From NCBI GenBank assembly GCA_021604585.1, contig BQJG01000004.1:29956-93955 (forward strand): 64,000 nucleotides of DNA, written 5' to 3'. This stretch comes from Hyphococcus sp. GTDB taxonomy: Bacteria; Pseudomonadota; Alphaproteobacteria; Caulobacterales; Parvularculaceae. The notes beneath the pieces are model-generated. The model was not told the DNA's origin and made no database searches. It was given only the letters and a program-made list of their open reading frames with translations. Of the stretch, positions 27,231-35,437 are shown piece by piece; the first letter of the stretch is position 1, and each line of letters opens with the position of its first letter. The position numbers and the translations under genes are program-made.

Positions 27231-27330
27231 CTTCCCCCGCATGCGGGGGAAGTACCCGCGAAGCGGGGGATGGGGTTACCCCTCCGTCTCGGCCTTGCGG
27301 TCTCGACACCTCCCCCGTAAACGGGGGAGG
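27231..27330. repeat. Palindromic intergenic repeat (dispersed alphaproteobacterial type)
   Basis: About 100 bp between DUF2948 and hisD consist of G/C-run palindromes. A perfect 22-bp palindrome (27231-27252, CTTCCCCCGCA with its complement) starts it, and a CCTCCCCCGT-aa-ACGGGGGAGG hairpin (27309-27330) ends it, with ACCCCTCCGTCTC-type sequence between. Elements of this form are dispersed in many alphaproteobacterial genomes between genes. No reading frame is involved. Confidence 0.7.
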
Positions 27331-27363
27331 AATAACGTCGCGAATATACTATGAGATTTGAAA

Positions 27364-28668
27364 ATGGTTTTACGCCTCAGCAATAGTTCTGACGACTTCG
27401 CAGCCGCGTTCGACGCATTCATTGCGAAAGATCGTGATGGCGGCGCCAATGTGAGCGTTGTGGTGCGCGAGGTGATTGCGAATGTGCGGTCGCAAGGATT
27501 GGACGCGCTCAAATCCTATACGGAAAAATTTGACGGCTTTGAGCTGACGGACGCCAATCTGCGCGTGACTGAGGCGGAGATCGACAAGGCTGAAGCGGCT
27601 TGCAACAGGGATGACCTTGAAGCGCTTGATTTCGCGGCAGAGCGGATTCGCGCCTATCACGAAAAACAGCTCCCCGAAGACATGCGCTATACGGACGAGT
27701 TGGGCGTGACGCTTGGCTGGCGCTGGACATGCGTTGATGCGGCGGGGCTTTATGCGCCGGGCGGACGCGCAGCCTACCCGTCGTCGGTTTTGATGAACGC
27801 CATTCCAGCGAAAGTTGCGGGCGTCAAACGCCTGGCTTTGGTGACGCCAGCGCCAAAAGGCGACATGAATCCGCTCGTGCTGGCGGCGGCGAAACGCGCC
27901 GGAGTTGATGAGATTTACCGCATCGGCGGGGCGCAGGCGATTGCGGCGCTCGCATATGGATCGGGACCAATCAATCCGGTTGATGTTATTGTCGGGCCGG
28001 GCAACGCCTATGTCGCCGAGGCGAAACGCCAGGTGTTCGGACAGGTCGGCATCGACAGTGTCGCAGGCCCATCAGAAATTCTCGTTGTATCCGATGGAAA
28101 AAGCGACCCGAATTGGATCGCGGCTGATCTTTTGTCTCAAGCCGAACATGATCCCTCATCGCAAAGCGTGCTCATCACCGATGACGTTGCGTTTGCCGGC
28201 GGGGTTGAGGCGGCAGTGAAGGTGCAGCTCGCTGAAAACCCGCGCCGGGAGATTGCTGAAGCTGCGTGGAAGAATAATTCAGCGATTATTGTTGTTGAGT
28301 CGCTCAACGATGCGCCGCGGCTCGTTGATCGCATCGCGCCGGAGCATCTTGAGTTGGCAGTCGATGATCCCGAAGCCTTGCTAAAAAAAGTCCGCCACGC
28401 CGGTGCGGTCTTTCTAGGGCGTTATACGCCGGAGGCCGTCGGTGATTATGTGGCGGGCCCTGACCACGTCCTGCCGACTGCGCGGGCGGCGCGTTACGCC
28501 TCGGGTCTTTCCGTGCTCGATTTCATGAAACGCACCTCGATCATCGGCTGCGATGAAAAGGCGCTGTCAAAGATAGGTCCCAAAGCTGAGCGCCTCGCCG
28601 ACGCGGAGGGACTGCCGGCGCATGCGAAGTCGGTGCGGGTGCGGTTGAGAAATGAGAACAATTCGTGA
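27364..28668 (+). CDS. hisD: Histidinol dehydrogenase
   Basis: HisD oxidises L-histidinol to histidine in two NAD-dependent steps. The 434-residue protein shows VDAAGLYAPGGRAAYPSS, GVDEIYRIGGAQAIAALAYG, the zinc-site and family block VDVIVGPGNAYVAEAK, GPSEILVV, and AEHDPSSQSVLI. The ATG at 27364 is taken as start; a TTG at 27358 would add two residues. The final GTGA overlap couples it to the VOC gene. It lies 6 kb from hisG, so the his pathway is split here. Confidence 0.96.
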   Translation: MVLRLSNSSDDFAAAFDAFIAKDRDGGANVSVVVREVIANVRSQGLDALKSYTEKFDGFELTDANLRVTEAEIDKAEAACNRDDLEALDFAAERIRAYHEKQLPEDMRYTDELGVTLGWRWTCVDAAGLYAPGGRAAYPSSVLMNAIPAKVAGVKRLALVTPAPKGDMNPLVLAAAKRAGVDEIYRIGGAQAIAALAYGSGPINPVDVIVGPGNAYVAEAKRQVFGQVGIDSVAGPSEILVVSDGKSDPNWIAADLLSQAEHDPSSQSVLITDDVAFAGGVEAAVKVQLAENPRREIAEAAWKNNSAIIVVESLNDAPRLVDRIAPEHLELAVDDPEALLKKVRHAGAVFLGRYTPEAVGDYVAGPDHVLPTARAARYASGLSVLDFMKRTSIIGCDEKALSKIGPKAERLADAEGLPAHAKSVRVRLRNENNS

Positions 28669-29063
28669 TTCTCAATCAGGTAACGATACCCTGTACGGAT
28701 TATGACGCTTCGGTCGAGTTCTACAAAGCGATCGGCTTTGTGCAAATTGTCGACTCGCCGCCGCGCTACGCACGTTTTGAATCGGCCGATGGTTGCGGAG
28801 CTACGCTGTCAATTCATAGGACCGAAGAATCGACTGCCGTTGGGTGTGTCATCTATTTCGATCACGGGACCGCAGAAGCGCTAGATGCTCATGTGGCCGA
28901 ACTCAAATCTAAGAATATGGAATTTGAATCAGAACCGGTCGATCAATCATGGGGCTGGCGCGAAGCGCGTCTTAAGGATCCCGCCGGCAATGAAATCTGC
29001 CTGATGTTTGCCGGGGATGTTCGCAGGTTTCCCGCCTGGCGGATTGATGGACGGCGATCCTAG
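28665..29063 (+). CDS. VOC/glyoxalase family protein
   Basis: The 132-residue protein has the paired beta-alpha-beta-beta-beta modules of the vicinal oxygen chelate superfamily: VTIPCTDYDASVEFYKAIGF at the start, and WGWREARLKDPAGNEICLMFAGD at the end, where the Glu of NEICL is a usual metal ligand. The enzyme type (glyoxalase, dioxygenase, resistance protein) cannot be assigned. The GTG start at 28665 overlaps the hisD stop (GTGA), so it is translated from the hisD transcript. It is convergent with the GST gene. Confidence 0.85.
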   Translation: MILNQVTIPCTDYDASVEFYKAIGFVQIVDSPPRYARFESADGCGATLSIHRTEESTAVGCVIYFDHGTAEALDAHVAELKSKNMEFESEPVDQSWGWREARLKDPAGNEICLMFAGDVRRFPAWRIDGRRS

Positions 29064-29074
29064 ATTTTGCGGGA

Positions 29075-29710
29075 TCAATTAGTCTTCAGGAAAGAAACTT
29101 CCTCACCGGACTCCTTCCACAACGGATATTTTCCCATCACCGATATGAACAGGCTCGATACCATCAGCGTTTTCAGCCAGCGCTGGACATCCGGGATGGG
29201 CGCGGCGTCGAACCATTCTTTCTCCGCAATGCGGAACTGGCGAACGAAAGGAAAGATCGCAATGTCGCTGAAGCCGCGCTCCTTACCATGAAGATAGTGT
29301 GCATCTGCCAGACGCGCATCCAGCTTTTGCAGAAAGCCGAACCCGGCGGCGCGGTGTTCTTCCGCATCGGCGTCTTCGTAGCGCGTTGAGTATTTGTAAC
29401 GATCGAGGTGATGTTTGAATGGCCCATCACTTTCGGCAATGAGCAAATCATCCTTACGAGACAGCCATCCTTCAGGATCATTCTGTGACAATGCCCAGTG
29501 CATGACGTCGATACTCTCGTCGATCACTTGGTCGCCAATAACCAAAACCGGAACTGTTCCTTTGGATGAGACCGCGAGCATTTCGTCGGGCTTATCGCGG
29601 AGCAAGATTTCACGAAGCCGAACCTGCACGCCGCTCGACGCAATCGCCATCCGCGCCCGCATGGCGTAGGGGCAGCGGCGGAAGGAATAGAGGATGGGCG
29701 TTTCAGCCAT
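29075..29710 (-). CDS. Glutathione S-transferase family protein
   Basis: The 211-residue protein has a thioredoxin-like N-terminal domain with a CPYA motif ([18 protein letters not shown], Cys near residue 13), the cis-Pro region SKGTVPVLV and the [11 protein letters not shown] glutathione-site block, followed by an all-helical C-terminal domain (about 85-205). The Cys-type active site suggests glutaredoxin-like, Omega-type thiol transferase chemistry. The start is placed at 29710, because upstream sequence in this frame lies inside trhO. It overlaps the trhO stop by 8 bp. Confidence 0.9.
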   Translation of the reverse strand: MAETPILYSFRRCPYAMRARMAIASSGVQVRLREILLRDKPDEMLAVSSKGTVPVLVIGDQVIDESIDVMHWALSQNDPEGWLSRKDDLLIAESDGPFKHHLDRYKYSTRYEDADAEEHRAAGFGFLQKLDARLADAHYLHGKERGFSDIAIFPFVRQFRIAEKEWFDAAPIPDVQRWLKTLMVSSLFISVMGKYPLWKESGEEVSFLKTN

Positions 29711-30659
29711 TTGCCTTGACTTTAGTTTTTGCTGCGCCGGCCTTCGTCGGCGAGGCGCCGATATGTTGTTCGCCGCGCGCCTTCGCCAGTTCGACCTGTT
29801 TTTGGCGCTCAGCGAAATTGCGCTTCTGCTCGTCACTGAGGCGATCATGGCATTTGGGGCAGGACACACCCGGCGCATAATGTTCGGAGGATTTATCTTC
29901 TTCCGTGATCGGCATTCGGCAAGCATGGCAGAGATCATAGGAGCCCGGCGCCAGATCGTGACCGACTGACACGCGATTGTCGAAAACAAAACATTCCCCA
30001 CGCCAGTGGCTCTCGGCTGCCGGCACGGTTTCGAGATATTTCAAAATCCCGCCCTTTAGGTGAACCACATCCTCAACGCCTTGCGAGCGAAGATAGGCGA
30101 CGGACTTTTCACAGCGAATGCCGCCGGTGCAGAACATCGCGACTTTTTTGAAGTCGTTTTCCGCACGGAACTTTTCAAACCATTCGGGAAACTCGCGAAA
30201 TGAAGTCGTCGCTGGATTGATCGCGTGCTCAAAGGTGCCAATGCTCACTTCATAGTCGTTGCGCGTGTCGATGATAATTGTATCCGGGTCTGAGATCACC
30301 TTGTTCCAGTCATGGGGCTCGACATAGCGCTCGTGACTGAGCTCTGGCGCAACGCCGGTCACGCCCATGGTGACAATTTCTTTTTTAAGCCGCACCTTCA
30401 TCCGCAGGAAGGGATTTTCATCGGTGCAGGATTCCTTCCAGTCCAGTTCGCTGCAGCCGGGGAGGGATTTGATATGCGCCAGAACGGCGTCAACACTCTC
30501 GCGCGGGCCGGCGATGGTGCCGTTGACGCCTTCCGGCGCCAGCAAGATGGTGCCGCGAACGCCCGCATCTTCCGCACAGGCCAGCAACCTCGCCTGATGA
30601 CTGGCAAAATCGGGCAGGGTGGTGAATTTGTAAAAAGCAGCAACGATAATCTGGGGCAT
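29703..30659 (-). CDS. trhO: tRNA uridine(34) hydroxylase (rhodanese type)
   Basis: TrhO (formerly YceA) introduces the oxygen of 5-hydroxyuridine at position 34 of several tRNAs. The 318-residue product has the N-terminal acylphosphatase-like domain ([14 protein letters not shown]), then a rhodanese domain with [21 protein letters not shown] and the active-site loop CTGGIRCEK, and a C-terminal segment with CHACRMPIT and CPKCHD pairs that may bind zinc. The last 25 residues are Lys/Ala-rich. It is the second gene of a probable DUF481-trhO-GST leftward set. Confidence 0.94.
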   Translation of the reverse strand: MPQIIVAAFYKFTTLPDFASHQARLLACAEDAGVRGTILLAPEGVNGTIAGPRESVDAVLAHIKSLPGCSELDWKESCTDENPFLRMKVRLKKEIVTMGVTGVAPELSHERYVEPHDWNKVISDPDTIIIDTRNDYEVSIGTFEHAINPATTSFREFPEWFEKFRAENDFKKVAMFCTGGIRCEKSVAYLRSQGVEDVVHLKGGILKYLETVPAAESHWRGECFVFDNRVSVGHDLAPGSYDLCHACRMPITEEDKSSEHYAPGVSCPKCHDRLSDEQKRNFAERQKQVELAKARGEQHIGASPTKAGAAKTKVKANG

Positions 30660-30696
30660 GGCGCACGTCTTTAGGCCATGGCGTGGAGCGGCTCAA

Positions 30697-31632
30697 CTAG
30701 AAGCCATAAATCAGCGACGCCTTGGCGACGGTATCGGCGTTTTCCCGCCCCAGCGGCGGGTCCGTTTCATACCTGTATTCAAAGGAAAGGCCGGTGGATA
30801 TATCGCCCCAGAGTTGTGTTGTCAGCGAGGTGACTGACTGGAATGTGGTGGTGGGCGACGTCCAGGTCATGGCGAAATCCTGTTCAAATTTAATGCCCTC
30901 GCGGATCAGCCAGTCCAGCTCGCTGGCGGCATAGGCGGCGAATTCTTTTTCGATCTCGCGTGTGTCGTCGACAGGCGAATAGCGATATCCGGGACCGCCC
31001 TCGACTTTGAAGCTGAACGCTTCCGATTTGGCGAAATAGTGGCCGAGACCCGCGCCAGCGAACAGCCGGTAATCAAAGCCGGAAAATTCGTCTTCTTCAT
31101 AGGAGAAGCGGCCATACGCATAGCTGCGGTCGTTAAAATTATAGTCAAGCTTGTATGCGGCGCCCCAGCGTTTCTGGCTGGTGACATCGTTTGACTCGCC
31201 AAGATCGAAAAAGGCTTTGATGTTGTGCTTGAAATCGCCAGCAGTGCGGGCCGCATCAAGTGCAACGCCAATCGCCACATTTTCCGAATTACCGGAGGAA
31301 AGAACGCCGGAAGCGCTGATTTTTCCATCCCACGGCTTGATCGCCAGCATTCCCCTGGCGGGCGCGGCGCCGGCCACTTCGGGGGAGGCGTCAGTTGCAG
31401 GAGGGGCAAGGGCCGCGAGCTGTTCGTCTACCTGTTCATTGATGGCGCTTTCATAGTCCGGGAATACCGCCTTCACCGCTTTGGCGACGGCGTTAATCTC
31501 CGCCGGGTCACCGCTTTCATAGGCGACTTTCAGCATTTCGGCGGCGATATCAGGGATTTCTGATTCTGCCGCGGCTGCCGGGTAGATTGAAGCACAAGCC
31601 AGCAGTGAGGTGAGAAATATGTTCGTACGCAT
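30697..31632 (-). CDS. DUF481 outer-membrane beta-barrel protein
   Basis: The 311-residue protein has a signal peptide (about residues 1-22, ending YPAAAA), an Ala/Glu-rich helical segment (about 25-85) and a DUF481 beta-barrel (about 100-311: SASGVLSSGNSENVAIGV, YAYGRFSYEEDEFSGFDYRLFAG, and a terminal TVAKASLIYGF ending in Phe, the outer-membrane sorting signal). The role of DUF481 proteins is unknown; YdiY-like barrels are stress-induced in some species. The start at 31632 is chosen because an upstream ATG (31785) would leave only 2 bp to the divergent gene and no space for promoters. Confidence 0.85.
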   Translation of the reverse strand: MRTNIFLTSLLACASIYPAAAAESEIPDIAAEMLKVAYESGDPAEINAVAKAVKAVFPDYESAINEQVDEQLAALAPPATDASPEVAGAAPARGMLAIKPWDGKISASGVLSSGNSENVAIGVALDAARTAGDFKHNIKAFFDLGESNDVTSQKRWGAAYKLDYNFNDRSYAYGRFSYEEDEFSGFDYRLFAGAGLGHYFAKSEAFSFKVEGGPGYRYSPVDDTREIEKEFAAYAASELDWLIREGIKFEQDFAMTWTSPTTTFQSVTSLTTQLWGDISTGLSFEYRYETDPPLGRENADTVAKASLIYGF

Positions 31633-31787
31633 TGTAAGAGACTCTACTTTTTGGGGATATTTCAACTTATCGGGCGATTCGGGGGCGCTCTCTAAAGCCC
31701 GAAACCTTGGCGAAAATGTGTTTGCCAATTGGCTCGTGACGCACAGCGCCAGCACCGCTAAGAATATCGGAAAGATTCGGAGCATAG

Positions 31788-32276
31788 ATGGCCGATAGCG
31801 AGTCCAGCGGCGGAAATTTTCATATCATCAAGATTGATCTTGACGAGCGATCGCTTGCGCCCGCCACAGCGGACATTGAGCATGAGCGCAAAGTCGCCGT
31901 ATATGATCTTCTCGAAGAAAACTTTTTCCGGCCAATCGGAGTCGAAGGCGGACCATTTGAGCTCTACCTGTCAAATGTCGAAAGGCGGCTTGTCTTTGAT
32001 GTGCGCCTTTCGGGTGGTGATGCGTTGGGGCAAGTACATTTGTCGATGACCCCTTTCAGAAAGATCATCAAAGACTATTTCATGCTCTGCGAAAGCTACT
32101 ATGACGCGATCCGAAATGCGGCGCCGTCGCAAATTGAAACGATCGATATGGCGCGGCGCGGCATGCACAATGAAGGCTCCGAAATTCTGATGGAGCGGCT
32201 GAAAGATAAAATCGAACTGGATCAGAATACGGCGCGCCGCCTGTTCACCTTGATCTGCAGTTTTCACATGCGATGA
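31788..32276 (+). CDS. UPF0262 family protein
   Basis: The 162-residue protein belongs to UPF0262, a family of unknown function limited to alphaproteobacteria. Conserved parts include IIKIDLDERSLAPATADIEHER near the start, PIGVEGGPFELYLSNVERRLVFDV in the middle and IDMARRGMHNEGSEILMERL near the end. It begins after a GGAG site (31779-31782) and ends in an ATGA overlap with the phosphatase gene. In many relatives it directly follows hisD; here about 3 kb separate them. Confidence 0.92.
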   Translation: MADSESSGGNFHIIKIDLDERSLAPATADIEHERKVAVYDLLEENFFRPIGVEGGPFELYLSNVERRLVFDVRLSGGDALGQVHLSMTPFRKIIKDYFMLCESYYDAIRNAAPSQIETIDMARRGMHNEGSEILMERLKDKIELDQNTARRLFTLICSFHMR

Positions 32277-32716
32277 GCGCAGAGGCCTCAATGAAGAAAT
32301 CAGTTCTCTTTGCATGCAATATGAACTCGGTGCGATCTCCTATGGCGGCGGCCTTGTTGCGGCTTGATGCTGGCAACCAGATCCGCGTGGATTCGGCCGG
32401 CGTTTATGAAGGCGGCCTTGATCCCTTTGTTGAAATGGTGATGGGCCAGCTTGGCGTCGCCATGCAGGGTCATGAGCCCAAAACGCTGTCTGATGTCGAT
32501 CTTGCAAATTTCGATGTTGTCATCGCTTTGACCCCGGAAGCGGCCGTAGAAGCGCGCCGGCGTCTGCCCCGTGCGGCTATAGAATTCTGGGACATCGAGA
32601 ACCCTTCAGAAGAGCGGGGCGGGCGGGACGCTATCGTGGCTGCTTATGCCCGGGTCAGGGATGATATCCGCAAACGCCTAGCCAGAAGGTTCCCCGAGCT
32701 TTACGAAAAACCTTGA
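32273..32716 (+). CDS. Low-molecular-weight protein tyrosine phosphatase family protein
   Basis: The 147-residue protein has the CX5R active-site loop as CNMNSVRS near residue 15 and a DSAG motif (about residue 42), but the C-terminal DP-type acid loop is not obvious ([10 protein letters not shown] near residue 106 may supply it). Such proteins act as tyrosine phosphatases or arsenate reductases. Alphaproteobacteria keep this gene between UPF0262 and infA. It starts in an ATGA overlap; an ATG 18 bp further on is an alternative start. Confidence 0.88.
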   Translation: MSAEASMKKSVLFACNMNSVRSPMAAALLRLDAGNQIRVDSAGVYEGGLDPFVEMVMGQLGVAMQGHEPKTLSDVDLANFDVVIALTPEAAVEARRRLPRAAIEFWDIENPSEERGGRDAIVAAYARVRDDIRKRLARRFPELYEKP

Positions 32717-32799
32717 TTTTGGGCCCGCACGCAATCATGTTCCCGCCGAAAATATCGCCCTGTGTGCGGTACCGTGAGTTTCTTTTGGTTGAGGAGCGA

Positions 32800-33018
32800 A
32801 TGGCGAAGGAAGAACTGCTCGAGTTTGAGGGGACAGTGGAGGAGTTGCTGCCCAATGCAACCTTTCGCGTCAAACTTGAGAACGAGCATGAGATAATTGC
32901 GCATACAGCGGGTAAGATGCGCAAAAACCGGATTCGCGTACTCGCAGGCGATAAGGTGCTCGTGGAGATGACGCCATACGATCTGACCAAGGGCCGCATC
33001 ACTTTTCGATTCAAGTAA
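32800..33018 (+). CDS. infA: Translation initiation factor IF-1
   Basis: The 72-residue S1/OB-fold protein occupies the ribosomal A site in initiation. The sequence [19 protein letters not shown] and the end [13 protein letters not shown] are characteristic. The start is taken at 32800 after GAGGAG; an open frame upstream has no homology. The gene lies between the phosphatase and maf, as in most alphaproteobacteria. Confidence 0.97.
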   Translation: MAKEELLEFEGTVEELLPNATFRVKLENEHEIIAHTAGKMRKNRIRVLAGDKVLVEMTPYDLTKGRITFRFK

Positions 33019-33042
33019 GCCTAACCAGCACCGGATTTTCAC

Positions 33043-33618
33043 ATCAATAATTCGCTGATCCTCGCAAGTTCAAGCCCGCGGCGCAAAGCGTTGCTGGAGA
33101 TGATTGGCGTTACGCCCACCCAAATTATACCTGCAGACATTGATGAAGAACCGCGCCGAGGTGAAACCCCGCGCGTATTGGCGTTGCGTCTGGCGAAAGA
33201 AAAGGCGCAAGCGATAGCCGCCATTCATGGCGACGCCTTTGTGCTGGGCTCCGACACTGTGGTGGGATGCGGCCGCCGGATTCTTCCCAAAGCCGAAACT
33301 GAGCAAACCGCGCGAGATTGCCTCGAATTGCTGTCAGGCGGCGCACATCGTGTTTTTTCTGGCGTCGCATTGGCCACGCCCGATGGAAAATTGCTTTCGA
33401 GAGTTGTCGAGACGCGTGTGAAAGTGCGTATGCTCGATAAACTGGCGATAGAAGAATATGTTGCTAGCGGCGAGTGGCGCGGCAAAGCAGGCGGTTATGC
33501 AATTCAGGGGCTGTTCGCCAAACACATCATCTCGATCATAGGCTCTCACCCCAGTGTGATGGGGCTGCCAGTGTATGAGACGGCGAATTTGCTGGCGGGC
33601 GCCGGCTGGCGAAAATGA
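33043..33618 (+). CDS. maf: Maf family nucleotide pyrophosphatase
   Basis: The protein has all Maf hallmarks: LILASSSPRRKALLE at the N-terminus, the catalytic region FVLGSDTVV, and GKAGGYAIQG near residue 150. Maf proteins hydrolyse non-canonical or damaged nucleoside triphosphates. The essential SSSPRR segment begins at 33067, but between the preceding in-frame stop (33022-33024) and that motif there is no ATG, GTG or TTG. The reading must start at a rare codon such as ATC 33043 (with GGA 7 bp upstream) or CTG 33055; the first TTG, at 33091, would remove the motif. ATC is used for the coordinates. It overlaps the next gene by ATGA. Confidence 0.82.
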   Translation: MNNSLILASSSPRRKALLEMIGVTPTQIIPADIDEEPRRGETPRVLALRLAKEKAQAIAAIHGDAFVLGSDTVVGCGRRILPKAETEQTARDCLELLSGGAHRVFSGVALATPDGKLLSRVVETRVKVRMLDKLAIEEYVASGEWRGKAGGYAIQGLFAKHIISIIGSHPSVMGLPVYETANLLAGAGWRK

Positions 33619-34790
33619 TCCGCCGCCTTATCATTGAATGTGGCGCTGCAGAGACACGCGCTGCGCTGTTGATCGACGGCAAAGTCTGGAAGTTCTGGTT
33701 CGGACCGGCGCGCGGCGACGAAGAAACAGATACGTCCCCTCGACCAGGGCGAAGGTTTGCCGGCAGAGTATTGCGCGTCGACAATTCTCTACGCGCCGCC
33801 TTTATCCAAATTGGCGGCACGTTAGATGGCTTCCTGACGATCAATAAAACTAACGCGCCGCATTGCGTTGAAGGCGCGATGGCGTCAGTCGAGATAAAAA
33901 CGCCTCCGCGCCAGCAAAAGGGCGCCGTGTTGCGTTTCGTCGGGCCGCTTGATGCGACGGTTAAGCCGGGAAGGCTGCCACCCTTCCTTGATTCCGCTCT
34001 TGAAGCGGTGCGGGCGTTTGGCGCCGAGGTCGACGAAGTTGCAATTGATGACGGAGATGCTGCGAGAGTTCTTACCGTACAGGGCGTCCAAAATGTTGTG
34101 CATGAGGCGCAACGCGCGCCGCTTTTTGCCCGGTTTGAGATTGACGCTGCGCTTGATGCCGCTTTTCGCCGCGATGTTCCGCTTATCGGGGGCGGCGCGC
34201 TGACCATTGATGAAACGCAAGCCCTGACAGCGATCGATGTTGATACAGGCGATTTGACGGCGTCTTCGCCAGAAAGACTCCGTGAGAAGATTGCAGTTGC
34301 AGCTATGAGTGAAGCGATCAGGCAGATCAGCTTGAGAAATATCGGCGGACACGTCGTAATTGATTTGCCAAAGATTAAAGGCGATTCCGGACGCAAAAAA
34401 TTACAACAACATATTCATAAAGAATTATCACGGCTCGACAAAGTGAGCGCCGCAGGTTTTTCAAAATCGGGATTGTTCTCTTTTGTATTGCCGCATTTGG
34501 AAAGCCCGCTGCTTGAGCGCTATGCGGAGGAGGGGCGTTGCCAACCTCAGTCCGGCCGAAGGTTCAAACTTGATTTTCTCGCCAGGCGCGCGCTTGGAGA
34601 ACTGGAAAACCATTTGCGCGCGACGCCCTCCGGCAAATTTCAATTAGCGATAGGCGCCGCGCTTGAGGGTTATTTGACAAAACACGCGCATTGGTGCGAA
34701 CGGCTTCGTGCAAAATATGGGTCTCGATTTGAGATCACTCCAAGCGCAACTTGTGGAGAAAGAAGCCATGACATCAGCGAGCAACGATAA
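33615..34790 (+). CDS. rng: Ribonuclease E/G family protein
   Basis: The 391-residue protein is a short RNase E/G. An S1-like domain covers about residues 45-110 (GRVLRVDNSLRAAFIQIG), followed by an RNase H-like/DNase I-like catalytic region. The two metal-binding acidic residues are kept: Asp208 in ALTAIDVDTGD and Asp250 in GGHVVIDLPKIKGDS. The CxxC zinc link used for tetramer formation in RNase E is not seen, so it may work as a smaller oligomer. It starts in the maf stop and its last 23 bp overlap yacG. Position after maf is usual for alphaproteobacteria. Confidence 0.9.
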   Translation: MIRRLIIECGAAETRAALLIDGKVWKFWFGPARGDEETDTSPRPGRRFAGRVLRVDNSLRAAFIQIGGTLDGFLTINKTNAPHCVEGAMASVEIKTPPRQQKGAVLRFVGPLDATVKPGRLPPFLDSALEAVRAFGAEVDEVAIDDGDAARVLTVQGVQNVVHEAQRAPLFARFEIDAALDAAFRRDVPLIGGGALTIDETQALTAIDVDTGDLTASSPERLREKIAVAAMSEAIRQISLRNIGGHVVIDLPKIKGDSGRKKLQQHIHKELSRLDKVSAAGFSKSGLFSFVLPHLESPLLERYAEEGRCQPQSGRRFKLDFLARRALGELENHLRATPSGKFQLAIGAALEGYLTKHAHWCERLRAKYGSRFEITPSATCGERSHDISEQR

Positions 34791-34971
34791 CGGGCAGAGC
34801 GCCGTGGCTTGTCCCATCTGCAACAAGCCGCCAACCGCAGAGTACGCGCCATTCTGTTGCAAACGCTGCGCTGATATTGACCTTCATCGCTGGCTTTCCG
34901 GCTCTTACGCCATTCCGGCGACGGATGAAGATAGCGATGAGCCGGGGGTGGAGCCGGATGAGCCGGCATAG
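34768..34971 (+). CDS. yacG: DNA gyrase inhibitor YacG
   Basis: The 67-residue zinc-finger protein has the YacG pattern CPICNKPPTAEYAPFCCKRC followed by ADIDLHRWLSGSY, with four cysteines for zinc and the WL block. It binds GyrB and inhibits gyrase in E. coli; the physiological role is not settled. The start at 34768 lies inside the end of rng and follows GGAGAAAG. The acidic tail (EDSDEPGVEPDEP) is normal. It closes the murA-to-yacG housekeeping cluster. Confidence 0.93.
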   Translation: MTSASNDNGQSAVACPICNKPPTAEYAPFCCKRCADIDLHRWLSGSYAIPATDEDSDEPGVEPDEPA

Positions 34972-34992
34972 ACAAAAACCGTCAATCGTGAG

Positions 34993-35003
34993 ATTGTAAC
35001 AAT
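34993..35003. promoter_or_regulatory. Short palindrome upstream of the zinc locus
   Basis: ATTGTAACAAT (34993-35003) is a perfect odd-centred palindrome 38 bp before the small His-containing gene that begins the putative zinc uptake locus. It is in the right place for a Zur/Fur-type operator, but does not clearly match the longer alphaproteobacterial Zur boxes. Confidence 0.25.
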
Positions 35004-35040
35004 ATCCGAGGCCCTAACCTTGAGGACTGTTGAGGGTTAA

Positions 35041-35355
35041 ATGCGGCAAAAGCCCATCAAAATCTGGCAATCCCGAATTGGGGTGGCGCTGCTCACGGCG
35101 CTCGCCGCGTTTTTGGCCGCGCAAATCCTGGTCTCTTCTCACGCAGCAAAGTTCGGTGAAGGGCCGCACGATCACAATGGCAAAGCCTGTGTGATTTCGC
35201 TCGTCTCTCATGGCGGCGACAAGGTCATTACGTCGACAGCATTTGTGCTGTCTGTCATCGTTGCCATCTGGCGCGCCGGTTCACTCTCCGCACAATCGGA
35301 AGCGGCAGCGATTGCAATCCGATCCGCCCACCCGCGCGGTCCTCCGCTGAACTGA
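35041..35355 (+). CDS. Small membrane protein with His/Cys motif (DUF2946-like)
   Basis: The 104-residue protein has an N-terminal hydrophobic helix (about residues 13-31), a short exposed segment with HDHNGKACVISLVSHGGDK (residues 43-61, three His and one Cys) and a second hydrophobic stretch (about 64-77). This resembles the DUF2946 group of small metal-related proteins often found beside copper or zinc transport genes. A metal-binding role in the periplasm is inferred from the HxH pattern and from the neighbouring porin, ZnuA-like protein and permease. Confidence 0.65.
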   Translation: MRQKPIKIWQSRIGVALLTALAAFLAAQILVSSHAAKFGEGPHDHNGKACVISLVSHGGDKVITSTAFVLSVIVAIWRAGSLSAQSEAAAIAIRSAHPRGPPLN

Positions 35356-35380
35356 TCAATCCACCAGTGTGATGCGAGTA

Positions 35381-35411
35381 AAATATGCGCCGGAAAGTCG
35401 GCGGCATATTT
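35381..35411. promoter_or_regulatory. Hairpin before the porin gene
   Basis: AAATATGCGCCG (35381-35392) and CGGCGGCATATTT (35399-35411) pair over 12 bp with one bulged G and a 6-nt loop. It lies in the 82-bp gap between the small membrane protein and the porin gene. It could act as a partial terminator/attenuator or as an mRNA processing hairpin that changes the ratio of the two products. Confidence 0.4.
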
Positions 35412-35437
35412 CCGCGTTTATCCACAATTGATCAGTA

